From Pectobacterium punjabense (GTDB lineage Bacteria > Pseudomonadota > Gammaproteobacteria > Enterobacterales > Enterobacteriaceae): a stretch of DNA of 64,000 nucleotides. The notes under the pieces were generated by a model. The model saw only the letters and a list, made by a program, of their open reading frames with translations, ran no database searches and was not told the origin of the DNA. Numbering within the stretch: position 1 is the first letter of the stretch; each line of letters starts with the position of its first letter. The stretch covers positions 1,488,001 to 1,552,000 of the forward strand of contig NZ_CP038498.1 of NCBI RefSeq assembly GCF_012427845.1. The letters are read 5' to 3'. Of the stretch, positions 1-8,075 are shown piece by piece. The translations under genes and the position numbers were made by a program.

Positions 1-2
1 AT

Positions 3-104
3 CGTTTTGGCGATGTTTTCCGTGTTGCCCGTATCACTGCCAAAGAATATTCCGATGAGTGCCATGAATTGAATAACCTCTTGATTCCTAATGGTATGGT
101 GTAA
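3..104 (+). CDS. C-terminal end of an unidentified protein (5' truncated)
   Basis: Frame 3 is open from the left edge to a TAA at 102-104. It gives 33 residues that begin RFGDVFRVARITAKEYSDE and end in LLIPNGMV. The mixed charged and hydrophobic composition and the position before a long AT-rich gap fit a real gene end. The other two forward frames stop early. I do not recognise the family. In E. coli the neighbour at this side of ybfE is fldA, and this tail does not look like flavodoxin, so the local order probably differs here. Confidence 0.45.
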   Translation, partial: RFGDVFRVARITAKEYSDECHELNNLLIPNGMV

Positions 105-783
105 TATTTCACCCACTTATCTGTTAATAATAACAGACACTCACATCAGGAGAAACTCGTATCGGTATGGAGGCGTAAATCAAGAGCATGCGAAATGCTG
201 AGGGCAATAAAAGAAACGGAAAACCCTCTCCATGGGCGTTAAAATACCCACCTTAATTGTGTGAGTATGATGTCTTCTGAGATTAGGTCTACACAGCCTT
301 AGTATTATAAAGGTTATTTATTTGCAACACCGTTTCATTTTTTATGAATGATATTTTTATTTTATGGTTTGTTTCAATTGTAATTAAAAGCAGACTTCTG
401 TTTGTGAAAAATAAAAGTCACGGAACGGTACATCCCTATTCAGGGAAATTAAAATGCATACAAAAGATAATGTTTTATCGAATTGAATGCGTGTAACATT
501 TTGCGGGAAAATTCCTAATGAAGAAGATAAGAATTATAACCATTTACAGCTGAAACGATGCAACCTTAAAGAGAAAGGTTTTAGCTTTTTGATGTTAAAG
601 AATAAAATGAAAATGATGCCCAAATTGCTTTGCCAGCCTGGCTGCATACCCACGCCAATCCGCATGGGAAGCGGGTGACCGTCGGTTTGCGTTCAACCCT
701 ATGATTAAAAACCTTATATTTATAAAAATAGGCTAATTTATTATCAGTGCGAAAAATTATATTAATAAATATAGCAAGAGTGC
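105..783. other. AT-rich intergenic region with no convincing gene
   Basis: About 680 bases, markedly richer in A and T than the flanking genes. A 63-codon open frame at 487-678 has no good ribosome binding site and a composition unlike a protein, so I do not call it. Within it, in another frame, 606-704 reads as about 30 residues of protein-like sequence ending at a TGA (ALPAWLHTHANPHGKR is part of it) without a start. That may be the remnant of a lost gene. The right end leads into the FliA promoter at 784. Confidence 0.5.
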
Positions 784-810
784 TAAATATTCTCTGTATT
801 TAGCCGATGA
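784..810 (+). promoter_or_regulatory. FliA (sigma-28) flagellar-class promoter for the chemoreceptor gene
   Basis: TAAATATT at 784-791, an 11-base spacer, then GCCGATGA at 803-810. The enterobacterial sigma-28 consensus is TAAAGTTT, 11 bases, GCCGATAA, so the -10 octamer differs at one position and the -35 keeps TAAA. Transcription would start near 817 and leave a leader of about 140 bases before the start codon at 955. The site sits directly upstream of a methyl-accepting chemotaxis gene, the class of gene FliA normally drives. Confidence 0.8.
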
Positions 811-954
811 GTTAGCGTGGTTTTTGAGTTTTCAACTCGGTGAAATGTGAACGCTAGGGAGAAGTGACCTGTTTCATGGTGTGAATTTTCTGATTCATAT
901 CGGTTGATTAGCGATAAAAATCTTTTTAACCATTTTCCTGATTTGGAGTGAGCT

Positions 955-2622
955 ATGAGACTTATTAAAAATATTGCCATCAGAACCGCTATGCTATGGG
1001 TGCTGGGCATTTTTTGTGTTCTTTGGGGCGGCGTATCAATATATACCATGTTCTCTTTTAAAGAGATGACAGCGACCTCGAAAACCAGCACCTTGCTGGT
1101 TCAGAACATGAACTTTATCAATCAGGGTAACGATCAATACTTTCGTATGGTAACTCGTCTGGCGCGCGCTGTAGATGCGCGTCGCAGTGGTGATAATGCC
1201 ACCGCAGATAAAGAGCAGGCCTCCGCGCTCGTCGCGCTGGATAAGCTGAAGTCTGATCTGGTGGCGTTTAATGCTATCGATCATGCGAGTCTGGACGATG
1301 CTCTGGTGCAAGCTGTCAGCCGTGACTGGAATAATCTGGTTGTTCAGGGCGTAGAACCGCTTTATCAAAAGGCCGCTGCCAACGCGCTGGATGATTACCA
1401 AAATCAGGCCAAGAATGTTGTGCCGCCATTGAGTCGCCAGTTTGGTGCTTCTCTATCTGCGTTCAGTAACGCCAGCGCAGAGAAATTCGATGCGGCGGGC
1501 GTGCGTTTTGAACAAATCACCACGATTGGGCAGAACATTTTGCTGAGCGGGTTGGTTATCGGCCTCATCATGCTGTTCCTGACAGACCGTTATCTGGTGG
1601 TGTGCTTGGTTCGCCCGTTGAATAACCTGCGCGATCACTTTAGCGTCATTGCTTCTGGTCACCTGGGCAAGCCGATTCTGGACTTTGGTAATAACTGTGT
1701 TGGCCGCTTGTTCCCACTTTTGCGTGAAATGCAGGGGAGTTTGGCTAGCACCGTTAGCACCATTAGAAACAGCACAGATTCCATCTATCAGGGCGCTTCT
1801 GAGATTGCCGCAGGCAACAACGATCTGTCTTCACGTACCGAAGAGCAGGCTTCCGCGCTGGAAGAAACGGCGGCGAGCATGGAGCAACTGACGGCAACGG
1901 TGAAACAGAATGCCGAAAACGCCAACCATGCCAGCCAACTGGCGTTACAAGCCTCGACAACGGCGAAGAAGGGCGGTGAAATCGTTGAGAACGTGGTGAA
2001 AACCATGGCAGAGATCTCCGGCAGTTCGAGAAAAATCGCAGAAATCACCACCGTGATTAACGGCATTGCTTTCCAGACCAACATTCTGGCGTTGAACGCG
2101 GCGGTTGAAGCGGCGCGTGCAGGCGAACAAGGGCGTGGTTTTGCCGTGGTAGCCGGAGAAGTACGTAGTCTGGCGCAGCGTAGTGCTCAGGCGGCGAAAG
2201 AGATTGAAGGGCTAATTTCTGAATCGGTTCGCTGCGTGGATACCGGCTCCAATCTGGTTAGCGATGCCGGAGACACGATGCAGGATATCGTTCGCGCGGT
2301 GACTAACGTAACAGATATTATGGGTGAAATTGCCTCGGCATCGGAAGAACAGAGCAAAGGCATCGCACAGGTTGGTCAGGCTGTGGCGGAGATGGACAGC
2401 GTAACGCAGCAAAATGCCGCATTGGTTGAACAGGCCTCTTCGGCAGCGTTGTCTTTGGAAGAGCAGGCGGCACTGTTGAACCAGACCGTATCGCTGTTCC
2501 AACTGTCCGATACGCAGTCAGGGCTGCAAGTGGCGGCAAAACCGGTGCAGAAAACGCCAGCGATTGCCCCGCGTGCAAGCAAGGCGCTACCGCCCAGTAA
2601 CGACAACTGGGAAAAGTTCTAA
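955..2622 (+). CDS. Methyl-accepting chemotaxis protein (Tar/Tsr-type receptor)
   Basis: A transmembrane chemoreceptor that passes ligand binding in the periplasm to CheA and CheW, and so to the flagellar motor. It has 555 residues. Membrane segment 1 is at about 10-32, a helical periplasmic ligand domain at about 35-190, membrane segment 2 at about 192-212, then HAMP and a long cytoplasmic coiled coil. The conserved hairpin tip that binds CheA/CheW lies at about 373-404 (FQTNILALNAAVEAARAGEQ). The C-terminus NWEKF resembles the NWETF tether for the CheR and CheB adaptation enzymes, so it is probably a high-abundance, self-adapting receptor. GGAG precedes the ATG. It stands alone, with no che genes adjacent, and has its own sigma-28 promoter. 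The ligand cannot be told from sequence. Confidence 0.93.
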   Translation: MRLIKNIAIRTAMLWVLGIFCVLWGGVSIYTMFSFKEMTATSKTSTLLVQNMNFINQGNDQYFRMVTRLARAVDARRSGDNATADKEQASALVALDKLKSDLVAFNAIDHASLDDALVQAVSRDWNNLVVQGVEPLYQKAAANALDDYQNQAKNVVPPLSRQFGASLSAFSNASAEKFDAAGVRFEQITTIGQNILLSGLVIGLIMLFLTDRYLVVCLVRPLNNLRDHFSVIASGHLGKPILDFGNNCVGRLFPLLREMQGSLASTVSTIRNSTDSIYQGASEIAAGNNDLSSRTEEQASALEETAASMEQLTATVKQNAENANHASQLALQASTTAKKGGEIVENVVKTMAEISGSSRKIAEITTVINGIAFQTNILALNAAVEAARAGEQGRGFAVVAGEVRSLAQRSAQAAKEIEGLISESVRCVDTGSNLVSDAGDTMQDIVRAVTNVTDIMGEIASASEEQSKGIAQVGQAVAEMDSVTQQNAALVEQASSAALSLEEQAALLNQTVSLFQLSDTQSGLQVAAKPVQKTPAIAPRASKALPPSNDNWEKF

Positions 2623-2740
2623 GCGTCGTTTTAATCTGAGATAGCGTGTGTAATCTTGGGTGAATGTTCAGGCGGCGTCAGAAATGGCGCCGCACAAAAT
2701 ATGAATGCTTAAGTTATTTATAAATATCAGGTTACGTCAA

Positions 2741-3022
2741 TCAGGATTGCTGTTCGGCCAACTGCGCCAGCAGCATCTCTTCAATCAATTCACTGCGGCT
2801 AATGTTCCGCTGTTCAGCAAGGCTGTTCAGGATATCGACGGCGTCGCTATTAATCTTTAATTCAACACGGCGCAAGCCACGCACTTTATCGCGACGTAGT
2901 TGATTACGCTTGTTAATTCTTAGTTGTTCGTCACGTGTGAGCGGGTTGGTCTTGGGGCGGCCCGGACGACGCTCATCTGCGAACAGATCCAGTGTAGTGC
3001 GATCCGTTTGTTCTTTTGCCAT
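2741..3022 (-). CDS. ybfE: YbfE-like small protein (LexA-regulated family name)
   Basis: A basic 93-residue protein. The N-terminal half is rich in Arg and Lys (ADERRPGRPKTN, RDKVRGLRRVELKI). The C-terminal half looks like a ribbon-helix-helix or CopG-like dimer fold (VDILNSLAEQRNISRSELIEEML), which suggests DNA binding. E. coli YbfE, of similar length, sits next to ybfF and seqA and is called LexA-regulated. The order ybfE-ybfF here matches. I looked for a LexA box upstream and found only a CTG and CAG pair spaced one base too far apart (about 3047-3063), so SOS control is not shown by this sequence. The exact role is unknown. Confidence 0.8.
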   Translation of the reverse strand: MAKEQTDRTTLDLFADERRPGRPKTNPLTRDEQLRINKRNQLRRDKVRGLRRVELKINSDAVDILNSLAEQRNISRSELIEEMLLAQLAEQQS

Positions 3023-3314
3023 AAGTAATGATACTGCAAGGTATTCTGACCAAAATACACAGCGCTGCTCGTTCTGCCCTACAGATAAAATCGATGCCTG
3101 CTCTCACTCTGCAATAGGATTGTCAGAGTGCGGTTTGGCTATCTGTTGAACATGCCGGGAAATTACGCGTGCACTTTGATGAAGTGGTTACAATGACTTG
3201 TGGCTGAATCAGCCGTCCCTCTACTGCGAGCGCCATCATACCCTAGCCGCACTGGCGGCGACAACGGTTAACTGCCGCTGTTGCCATGAATCCGCCAGTG
3301 TCAGTAGGGTCTGG

Positions 3315-4082
3315 TTAATTCGCGTCCAGAAAACGGTGGATAGCGCGCAAAACTGCATCGGGTTTTTCTGAGTGAACCCAGTGGCCAGCTCCGCTGACAA
3401 CATGCGCCCGCGCCGCCGGGAACTGACGCAGTAGCGAATCGCGGTAGCGATCGTCCAGATAGGGGGAATCGCCGCCGCGGATGAACAATATTGGCCCTTG
3501 CCAGGCCGGAACCTCTTGCCAGCCAACAATGTTTTCGTACTCATCCCACAAGACCGGTACGTTAAAACGCCATTCTCCCTGCTGGAAAGATTTCAGCAAA
3601 AACTGAATCACGCCCTCTTCTTTTATATGCTGGCGCATGAGCGCTGTCGCTTCGGTTCGTGATGTCAGGCCCGCTTCCGTTACGTCACGTAGTGCGGCGA
3701 AAATGGTGTCGTGGCGGCGCACTTGATAATCCACCGGGGCGATATCAATCGCGACCAGTTTGTCCAGTCGTTCAGGAATGAGTGCACTGAGCGCCATTGC
3801 GACTTTTCCGCCCATCGAATGGCCAATAACGATAGCGCGTTCGATATGCAATTCATCTAACAGCGCCAACACATCCTCTGCCATTGCGGGGTAGTTCATC
3901 TGTGATGAACGTGGCGACAAACCGTGGTTGCGTAAATCGATTTGTAGGATGTCATGCGTATTTTGCAAATCCCGTCCTAATACACCCAGGTTATCTAATG
4001 TGCCAAACAGGCCATGAATCAGGACAACAGGACGTTTATCTGTGGACTGGTGCGCATTTTGCCAGCGATGATTCAATTTCAT
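3315..4082 (-). CDS. ybfF: YbfF alpha/beta-hydrolase esterase
   Basis: A small cytoplasmic esterase of the alpha/beta-hydrolase fold. E. coli YbfF hydrolyses short acyl esters and acyl-CoA in vitro. Here it has 255 residues. The oxyanion-hole region LIHGLFGTLDNLG is at 21-33, the nucleophile elbow GHSMGGK puts the catalytic serine at 89, and GAGHWVHSEKP near the end gives the catalytic histidine at about 234. I start at the ATG at 4082 (MKLNHRW) because it aligns with the E. coli start. An in-frame ATG four codons upstream at 4094 is also possible, and neither has a strong ribosome binding site. It lies downstream of and divergent from seqA, as in E. coli. Confidence 0.9.
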   Translation of the reverse strand: MKLNHRWQNAHQSTDKRPVVLIHGLFGTLDNLGVLGRDLQNTHDILQIDLRNHGLSPRSSQMNYPAMAEDVLALLDELHIERAIVIGHSMGGKVAMALSALIPERLDKLVAIDIAPVDYQVRRHDTIFAALRDVTEAGLTSRTEATALMRQHIKEEGVIQFLLKSFQQGEWRFNVPVLWDEYENIVGWQEVPAWQGPILFIRGGDSPYLDDRYRDSLLRQFPAARAHVVSGAGHWVHSEKPDAVLRAIHRFLDAN

Positions 4083-4366
4083 GGTGAAGTTCATTCAGAG
4101 AGACATGGGCTTAGGGTATCATGACTTTAGAAGCAATGTTGTCACTGAAGGAATGGTAAGGGACACGTATAGCTACTTGAATGGATGTGAAAGGCATTGG
4201 GGCATAGTCTGACTTTTGGTATTGTCCCATTATGCCGCTGTTCGATAATGTTTGAACGCCTGTATAATCCTTTTGATTTGAGTCATCTACCCATCGATGT
4301 CGGGTTGCAGAAGGGAAGCGTCTCTGTAATTTGCACGGTAATGGGTAAAAACAGCACTGGATAAAG

Positions 4367-4903
4367 ATGAAAACTATAGAAGTCGACGAAGAGCTTTATC
4401 GTTATATTGCCAGCCACACACAGCATATTGGTGAGAGCGCATCGGATATTTTACGGCGTATGCTGAAATTTACGGCCGGGCAGCCTGTCACAACGCCGGT
4501 GGTAGAAGCGACGGCAACGGCGACGTCTCAGCCTGTTACTGCGCCGAGTCCGCGCGATCGGGTTCGAACCCTGCGTGAGCTGCTGCTGTCAGATGAATAC
4601 GCTGAACAAAATAAGGCCATTAATCGCTTTATGCTGGTTCTGTGCACGCTGTATACCCTATCGCCGCAGGAGTTTGCTGCTGCGACAGAATCGCTTCATG
4701 GCCGTACCCGGGTCTATTTCGCGGGTGACCAACAGACATTGCTTCAGCATGGCACACACACAAAGCCTAAACATATTCCTGGCACGCCATACTGGGTGAT
4801 TACCAATACGAATACTGGCCGTAAACGCAGTATGGTTGAGCACATTATGCTGACGATGCAGTTTCCTGCGGAACTGACAGAGAAAGTGTGCGGAACCATC
4901 TAA
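4367..4903 (+). CDS. seqA: SeqA, negative regulator of replication initiation
   Basis: SeqA binds newly replicated hemimethylated GATC sites, sequesters oriC and limits re-initiation. It has 178 residues against 181 in E. coli. The N-terminal oligomerisation segment (MKTIEVDEELYRYIASHTQ) is followed by a variable Ala/Thr/Pro linker at about 40-65. The C-terminal DNA-binding domain follows, with NKAINRFMLVLCTLYTLSP, then the GRTRVYFAGDQQTLLQHG and TNTNTGRKRSMVEHIM regions that contact DNA. It is followed by pgm 126 bases downstream, the same order as in E. coli, with a deleted ERIC element between them. Confidence 0.97.
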   Translation: MKTIEVDEELYRYIASHTQHIGESASDILRRMLKFTAGQPVTTPVVEATATATSQPVTAPSPRDRVRTLRELLLSDEYAEQNKAINRFMLVLCTLYTLSPQEFAAATESLHGRTRVYFAGDQQTLLQHGTHTKPKHIPGTPYWVITNTNTGRKRSMVEHIMLTMQFPAELTEKVCGTI

Positions 4904-4911
4904 TCATCTAC

Positions 4912-4974
4912 CTATCCCCTAAATAATTCGAGTTGCGTGAAGCCAACGCACAGGCAGCTCGAAGAATGAGGGGA
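4912..4974 (+). repeat. Internally deleted ERIC element between seqA and pgm
   Basis: The left end matches the ERIC terminus (CTAAATAATTCGAGTTGC) and the right end matches the opposite terminus (GCCAACGCACAGGCAGCTCG, then GAGGGG). About 65 bases of the usual centre are missing, so the copy is about 63 bases instead of 127. The two ends still pair as an imperfect inverted repeat. Compare the full copy at 33302-33428. Confidence 0.8.
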
Positions 4975-5029
4975 ATAACATTAACCACTTATCTAACTAC
5001 ACTAACTACAGCGTTAGGGAGAAGCGCCA

Positions 5030-6673
5030 ATGGCTAATCACCCAAGGGCCGGACAGCCTGCCCGACAGAGCGATTTGATTAATGTGGCACAGTTAACGTC
5101 ACAATATTATGTGCTGCGCCCGGAAGTCGGCAATACCGCGCATGCGGTGAAATTCGGTACGTCTGGCCATCGTGGTAGTGCGGGGCGTCATAGCTTTAAT
5201 GAACCGCATATTCTGGCGATTGCGCAGGCCATTGCAGAAGAGCGTAAAAAGCAGGGCATCAGCGGCCCGTGCTATGTCGGAAAAGACACGCATGCGCTTT
5301 CTGAGCCTGCCTTTATTTCCGTGCTGGAAGTGTTGGCTGCCAATGGCGTGGATGTGATCGTTCAGTTGGATAATGGTTTTACCCCAACGCCAGCGGTGTC
5401 TAACGCGATTCTGGTTCACAATCGTCAGGGCGGTGCGCTGGCGGACGGTATTGTGATTACGCCGTCCCACAACCCGCCGGAAGATGGTGGCATTAAATAT
5501 AACCCGCCGAACGGCGGCCCTGCGGATACCAACCTGACCAGCGTGATTGAAACGCGTGCGAATGCGCTGTTGGCAGATGAACTGCGTGACGTGAAACGCA
5601 TTACGCTGGATCAGGCGCTGAAAAGCGGACATGTCCACGAGCAGGATCTGGTTCAGGCTTATGTCGAAGGTCTGGCTAGTGTGGTGGACATGGCGGCGAT
5701 TCAACGCGCTGGCCTTAAACTGGGCGTCGACCCGCTGGGTGGTTCCGGTATTGCCTATTGGCAGCGCATTGCAGAACACTACAAACTGGATCTGACGCTG
5801 GTTAACGACGCTGTCGATCAAACATTCCGCTTTATGTCGCTGGATCACGACGGCGCGATCCGTATGGATTGCTCGTCAGAATTCGCCATGGCTGGGCTGC
5901 TGGCGCTGCGTGATAAATTCGATCTGGCGTTTGCCAACGATCCTGACTATGACCGCCACGGTATTGTCACCCCAGCAGGGCTGATGAACCCGAACCACTA
6001 TCTGGCGGTGGCGATCAACTACCTGTTCCAGCATCGACCACAGTGGGGACAGTCTGTTGCTGTCGGCAAAACGCTGGTATCCAGCGCGATGATCGATCGC
6101 GTAGTGGCAGATTTGGGCCGCAAGCTAGTAGAAGTTCCGGTTGGCTTCAAATGGTTCGTTGACGGTCTGTATGACGGCAGCTTTGGCTTCGGCGGTGAAG
6201 AAAGCGCGGGGGCTTCTTTCCTGCGCTTTGACGGCACGCCGTGGTCGACGGATAAAGACGGCATCATCCTGTGTCTGCTGGCAGCAGAAATTACGGCCGT
6301 GACGGGTAAAAACCCGCAGCAGCATTATGATGAGCTGGCACAGCGCTTTGGCGCGCCAAGCTACAACCGTATTCAGGCTTCCGCGACGCACGCGCAAAAA
6401 GCCGCGCTGTCCAAGTTGTCTCCTGAGCAGGTGTCAGCGAGCACGCTGGCGGGCGATCCGATTACGGCTCGTCTGACCGCTGCGCCGGGTAATGGGGCAT
6501 CAATTGGTGGCCTGAAAGTGATGACGGAGAATGGCTGGTTTGCTGCGCGTCCTTCCGGTACGGAAGAAGCCTACAAGATCTACTGTGAAAGTTTCCTCGG
6601 GGTGGAACACCGCGAGCGAATCGAGAAAGAAGCGGTAGAAATTGTCAGTGCGGTGCTGGCAAGCGCCAAATAA
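5030..6673 (+). CDS. pgm: Phosphoglucomutase (alpha-D-glucose phosphate-specific)
   Basis: Interconverts glucose 1-phosphate and glucose 6-phosphate, linking glycolysis with glycogen and UDP-glucose synthesis. It has 547 residues (E. coli 546). [15 protein letters not shown] at 44-58 is a conserved N-terminal substrate motif. The catalytic phosphoserine is Ser146 in [11 protein letters not shown]. The metal-binding loop ([11 protein letters not shown]) and the sugar-specificity loop [10 protein letters not shown] follow, and the C-terminal phosphate-binding loop is [18 protein letters not shown] lies just before the ATG. A hairpin terminator follows at once, so it is probably the last gene of its transcript. 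The enzyme is also linked functionally to galE and galM at the other end of the window through UDP-glucose. Confidence 0.97.
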   Translation: MANHPRAGQPARQSDLINVAQLTSQYYVLRPEVGNTAHAVKFGTSGHRGSAGRHSFNEPHILAIAQAIAEERKKQGISGPCYVGKDTHALSEPAFISVLEVLAANGVDVIVQLDNGFTPTPAVSNAILVHNRQGGALADGIVITPSHNPPEDGGIKYNPPNGGPADTNLTSVIETRANALLADELRDVKRITLDQALKSGHVHEQDLVQAYVEGLASVVDMAAIQRAGLKLGVDPLGGSGIAYWQRIAEHYKLDLTLVNDAVDQTFRFMSLDHDGAIRMDCSSEFAMAGLLALRDKFDLAFANDPDYDRHGIVTPAGLMNPNHYLAVAINYLFQHRPQWGQSVAVGKTLVSSAMIDRVVADLGRKLVEVPVGFKWFVDGLYDGSFGFGGEESAGASFLRFDGTPWSTDKDGIILCLLAAEITAVTGKNPQQHYDELAQRFGAPSYNRIQASATHAQKAALSKLSPEQVSASTLAGDPITARLTAAPGNGASIGGLKVMTENGWFAARPSGTEEAYKIYCESFLGVEHRERIEKEAVEIVSAVLASAK

Positions 6674-6677
6674 GTGA

Positions 6678-6702
6678 AAAGGGCGCTGCTTGCAGCGCCT
6701 TT
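6678..6702 (+). terminator. Rho-independent terminator after pgm
   Basis: AAAGGGCGCTGC, a two-base loop, then GCAGCGCCTTT, starting 5 bases after the pgm stop. One G is bulged in the left arm. The 3' arm ends in TTT followed by C, so the U-tract is short. Confidence 0.65.
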
Positions 6703-6727
6703 CAGACTGCTGACAAACCTATTTACA

Positions 6728-6848
6728 GAACAAAAACGGTAGTAACGGAATAGAAGAGTAAAGCGTTTGCGCCAGGGATGGCGCAAGCCGAGCGCACAGG
6801 GATGTGTTTACAGCGTCTTTACGATCTATCCGTTACTACCGCTCTACG
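6728..6848. repeat. Palindromic intergenic element, copy 1 (pgm / EamA gap)
   Basis: About 121 bases with long terminal arms that pair with each other. The left arm CGGTAGTAACGG (6737-6748) pairs with CCGTTACTACCG (6830-6841). The arms continue inward as GAAGAGTAAAGCG and CGTCTTTACGATC with some mismatches. A central hairpin TTGCGCC / GGCGCAA is capped by AGGGAT. It lies between convergent genes. Near-identical elements occur at 10867-10987 and 63045-63240. I know no name for this family. Confidence 0.85.
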
Positions 6849-6878
6849 GGTTTTGTCAGTAACCTTCGTATAATAGGT

Positions 6879-7307
6879 TTATCCCAACGCGACCAGTAGC
6901 GCTCCGACGGAAATCAGCGCCACGCCAGCTCCCGCCATCAGCGAAATTTTTTCTCCCAGCAGAATGACTGCCAGCACGACGGCAAATACCACACTGAGCT
7001 TATCGATAGGCGCGACCTGTGCGACGTTACCGTTCTTCAACGCCACAAAATAAAATAGCCACGACAGCGCACCTGCGACGCCGCTGAGCACAATGAACAA
7101 CAGCGCTTTCTTATTAGCGATAACGTCACCGACCAGCGCCAGCTTACCTTGCGCGACCACTACACCCACCAGAAAAAGTGCCATGATGACGGCACGAATC
7201 GCGGTCGCCGTATTGGCGTCCAAATTTTGCAGACCGATCTTGCCGAATATTGCGACCATCGCGGCACATACGGCAGACAACAAAGCATAAATTAACCAAC
7301 TACTCAT
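6879..7307 (-). CDS. Half-size EamA-family membrane protein (putative transporter)
   Basis: 142 very hydrophobic residues with about five predicted membrane segments: 4-22, 32-50, 64-84, 90-108 and 120-140. Sequence such as GEKISLMAGAGVALISVGALLVA is typical of the end of one EamA repeat (drug/metabolite transporter superfamily). Full-length EamA transporters carry two repeats in about 300 residues, so this single-repeat protein probably works as a dimer, as known for small DMT-type proteins. I start at the ATG at 7307 (MSSWLIYALL), preceded by AGGGA. The frame is open 18 codons further up but without a good site. It lies 82 bases after kdpE on the same strand. Substrate unknown. Confidence 0.75.
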   Translation of the reverse strand: MSSWLIYALLSAVCAAMVAIFGKIGLQNLDANTATAIRAVIMALFLVGVVVAQGKLALVGDVIANKKALLFIVLSGVAGALSWLFYFVALKNGNVAQVAPIDKLSVVFAVVLAVILLGEKISLMAGAGVALISVGALLVALG

Positions 7308-7389
7308 GACGGCGTATCCCTGAAGAGAAGGCAGGCGCGCACCGTGGAAAAGGTTCTCCAAGGACGCTGCCTGATACAGAAGGATGATT

Positions 7390-8070
7390 TTACGGTATAA
7401 ATCGATAACCGATAGCGGTTTCAGTCAAGAGATGGCGAGGTCTTGCCGGGTCGCTTTCCAGCTTCTGGCGTAGATGCCCCATATAAATACGCAGATAGTG
7501 GCTGTGCTCGACGGCGTTTGGCCCCCAGACCTGCGTTAGAAGCTGGCGCTGCGTCAGCACTTTGCCGGGGCTGGCGAGCAAGGTTGCCAGAAGCCGAAAT
7601 TCGATGGGCGTCAGGTGCAGTTCCTGACCGTCGCGGTTCACCTGCCGATTAAGCAAATCTACGGTGATCGTACCGAAACTCACCAGCGGCGTTTCCTGCT
7701 GGGTATGGCTGTGGCGACGGAGCGCGACGCGCAGCCGTGCCAGCAGCTCGCCAATGCCAAACGGTTTGGTTAGGTAATCATCGGCACCGGCATCCAACGC
7801 ATCTATTTTATCCTGCTCGTCGGTACGGGCAGATAGCACAATAATGGGCAGGCTGCTCCACTGACGTAAATCGCGGATGTAGTCGATACCGTTGCCGTCC
7901 GGCAGGCCCAAATCGAGAATAATGAGATCGGGTTTGCGCGTGGCCGCTTCTAACAGGCCGCGCTGCATTGTTTCTGCGTCAAACACGCGACAGCCTTCGC
8001 CTTCCAGCGCCTGACGTACAAAACGACGGATCTCTTTTTCATCTTCGACGATCAGAATAGTGGCCTGCAA
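7390..8070 (-). CDS. kdpE: KdpE, response regulator of the potassium-transport operon
   Basis: An OmpR/PhoB-type response regulator that, when phosphorylated by KdpD, activates kdpFABC under potassium limitation or osmotic stress. It has 226 residues. The receiver domain (about 1-115) has acidic residues at VEDEKE, the phosphorylated aspartate at 53 (ILDLGLPDGNG) and the conserved Lys in LTKPFGIGELLAR. The winged-helix DNA-binding domain covers about 125-225 (LTPIEFRLLATLLASPGKVL, RIYMGHLRQKLE). It starts 5 bases after the kdpD stop, so the two are translationally coupled. Confidence 0.97.
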   Translation of the reverse strand: MQATILIVEDEKEIRRFVRQALEGEGCRVFDAETMQRGLLEAATRKPDLIILDLGLPDGNGIDYIRDLRQWSSLPIIVLSARTDEQDKIDALDAGADDYLTKPFGIGELLARLRVALRRHSHTQQETPLVSFGTITVDLLNRQVNRDGQELHLTPIEFRLLATLLASPGKVLTQRQLLTQVWGPNAVEHSHYLRIYMGHLRQKLESDPARPRHLLTETAIGYRFIP

Positions 8071-8075
8071 TGGAT

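Noticed and set aside
487..678. 63-codon open frame in the left intergenic region
   Set aside because: No good ribosome binding site, biased composition in AT-rich DNA, and a more protein-like reading in another frame at 606-704.
3047..3063. LexA box upstream of ybfE
   Set aside because: CTG and CAG are spaced by 11 bases instead of the strict 10, and the flanks do not match the consensus.
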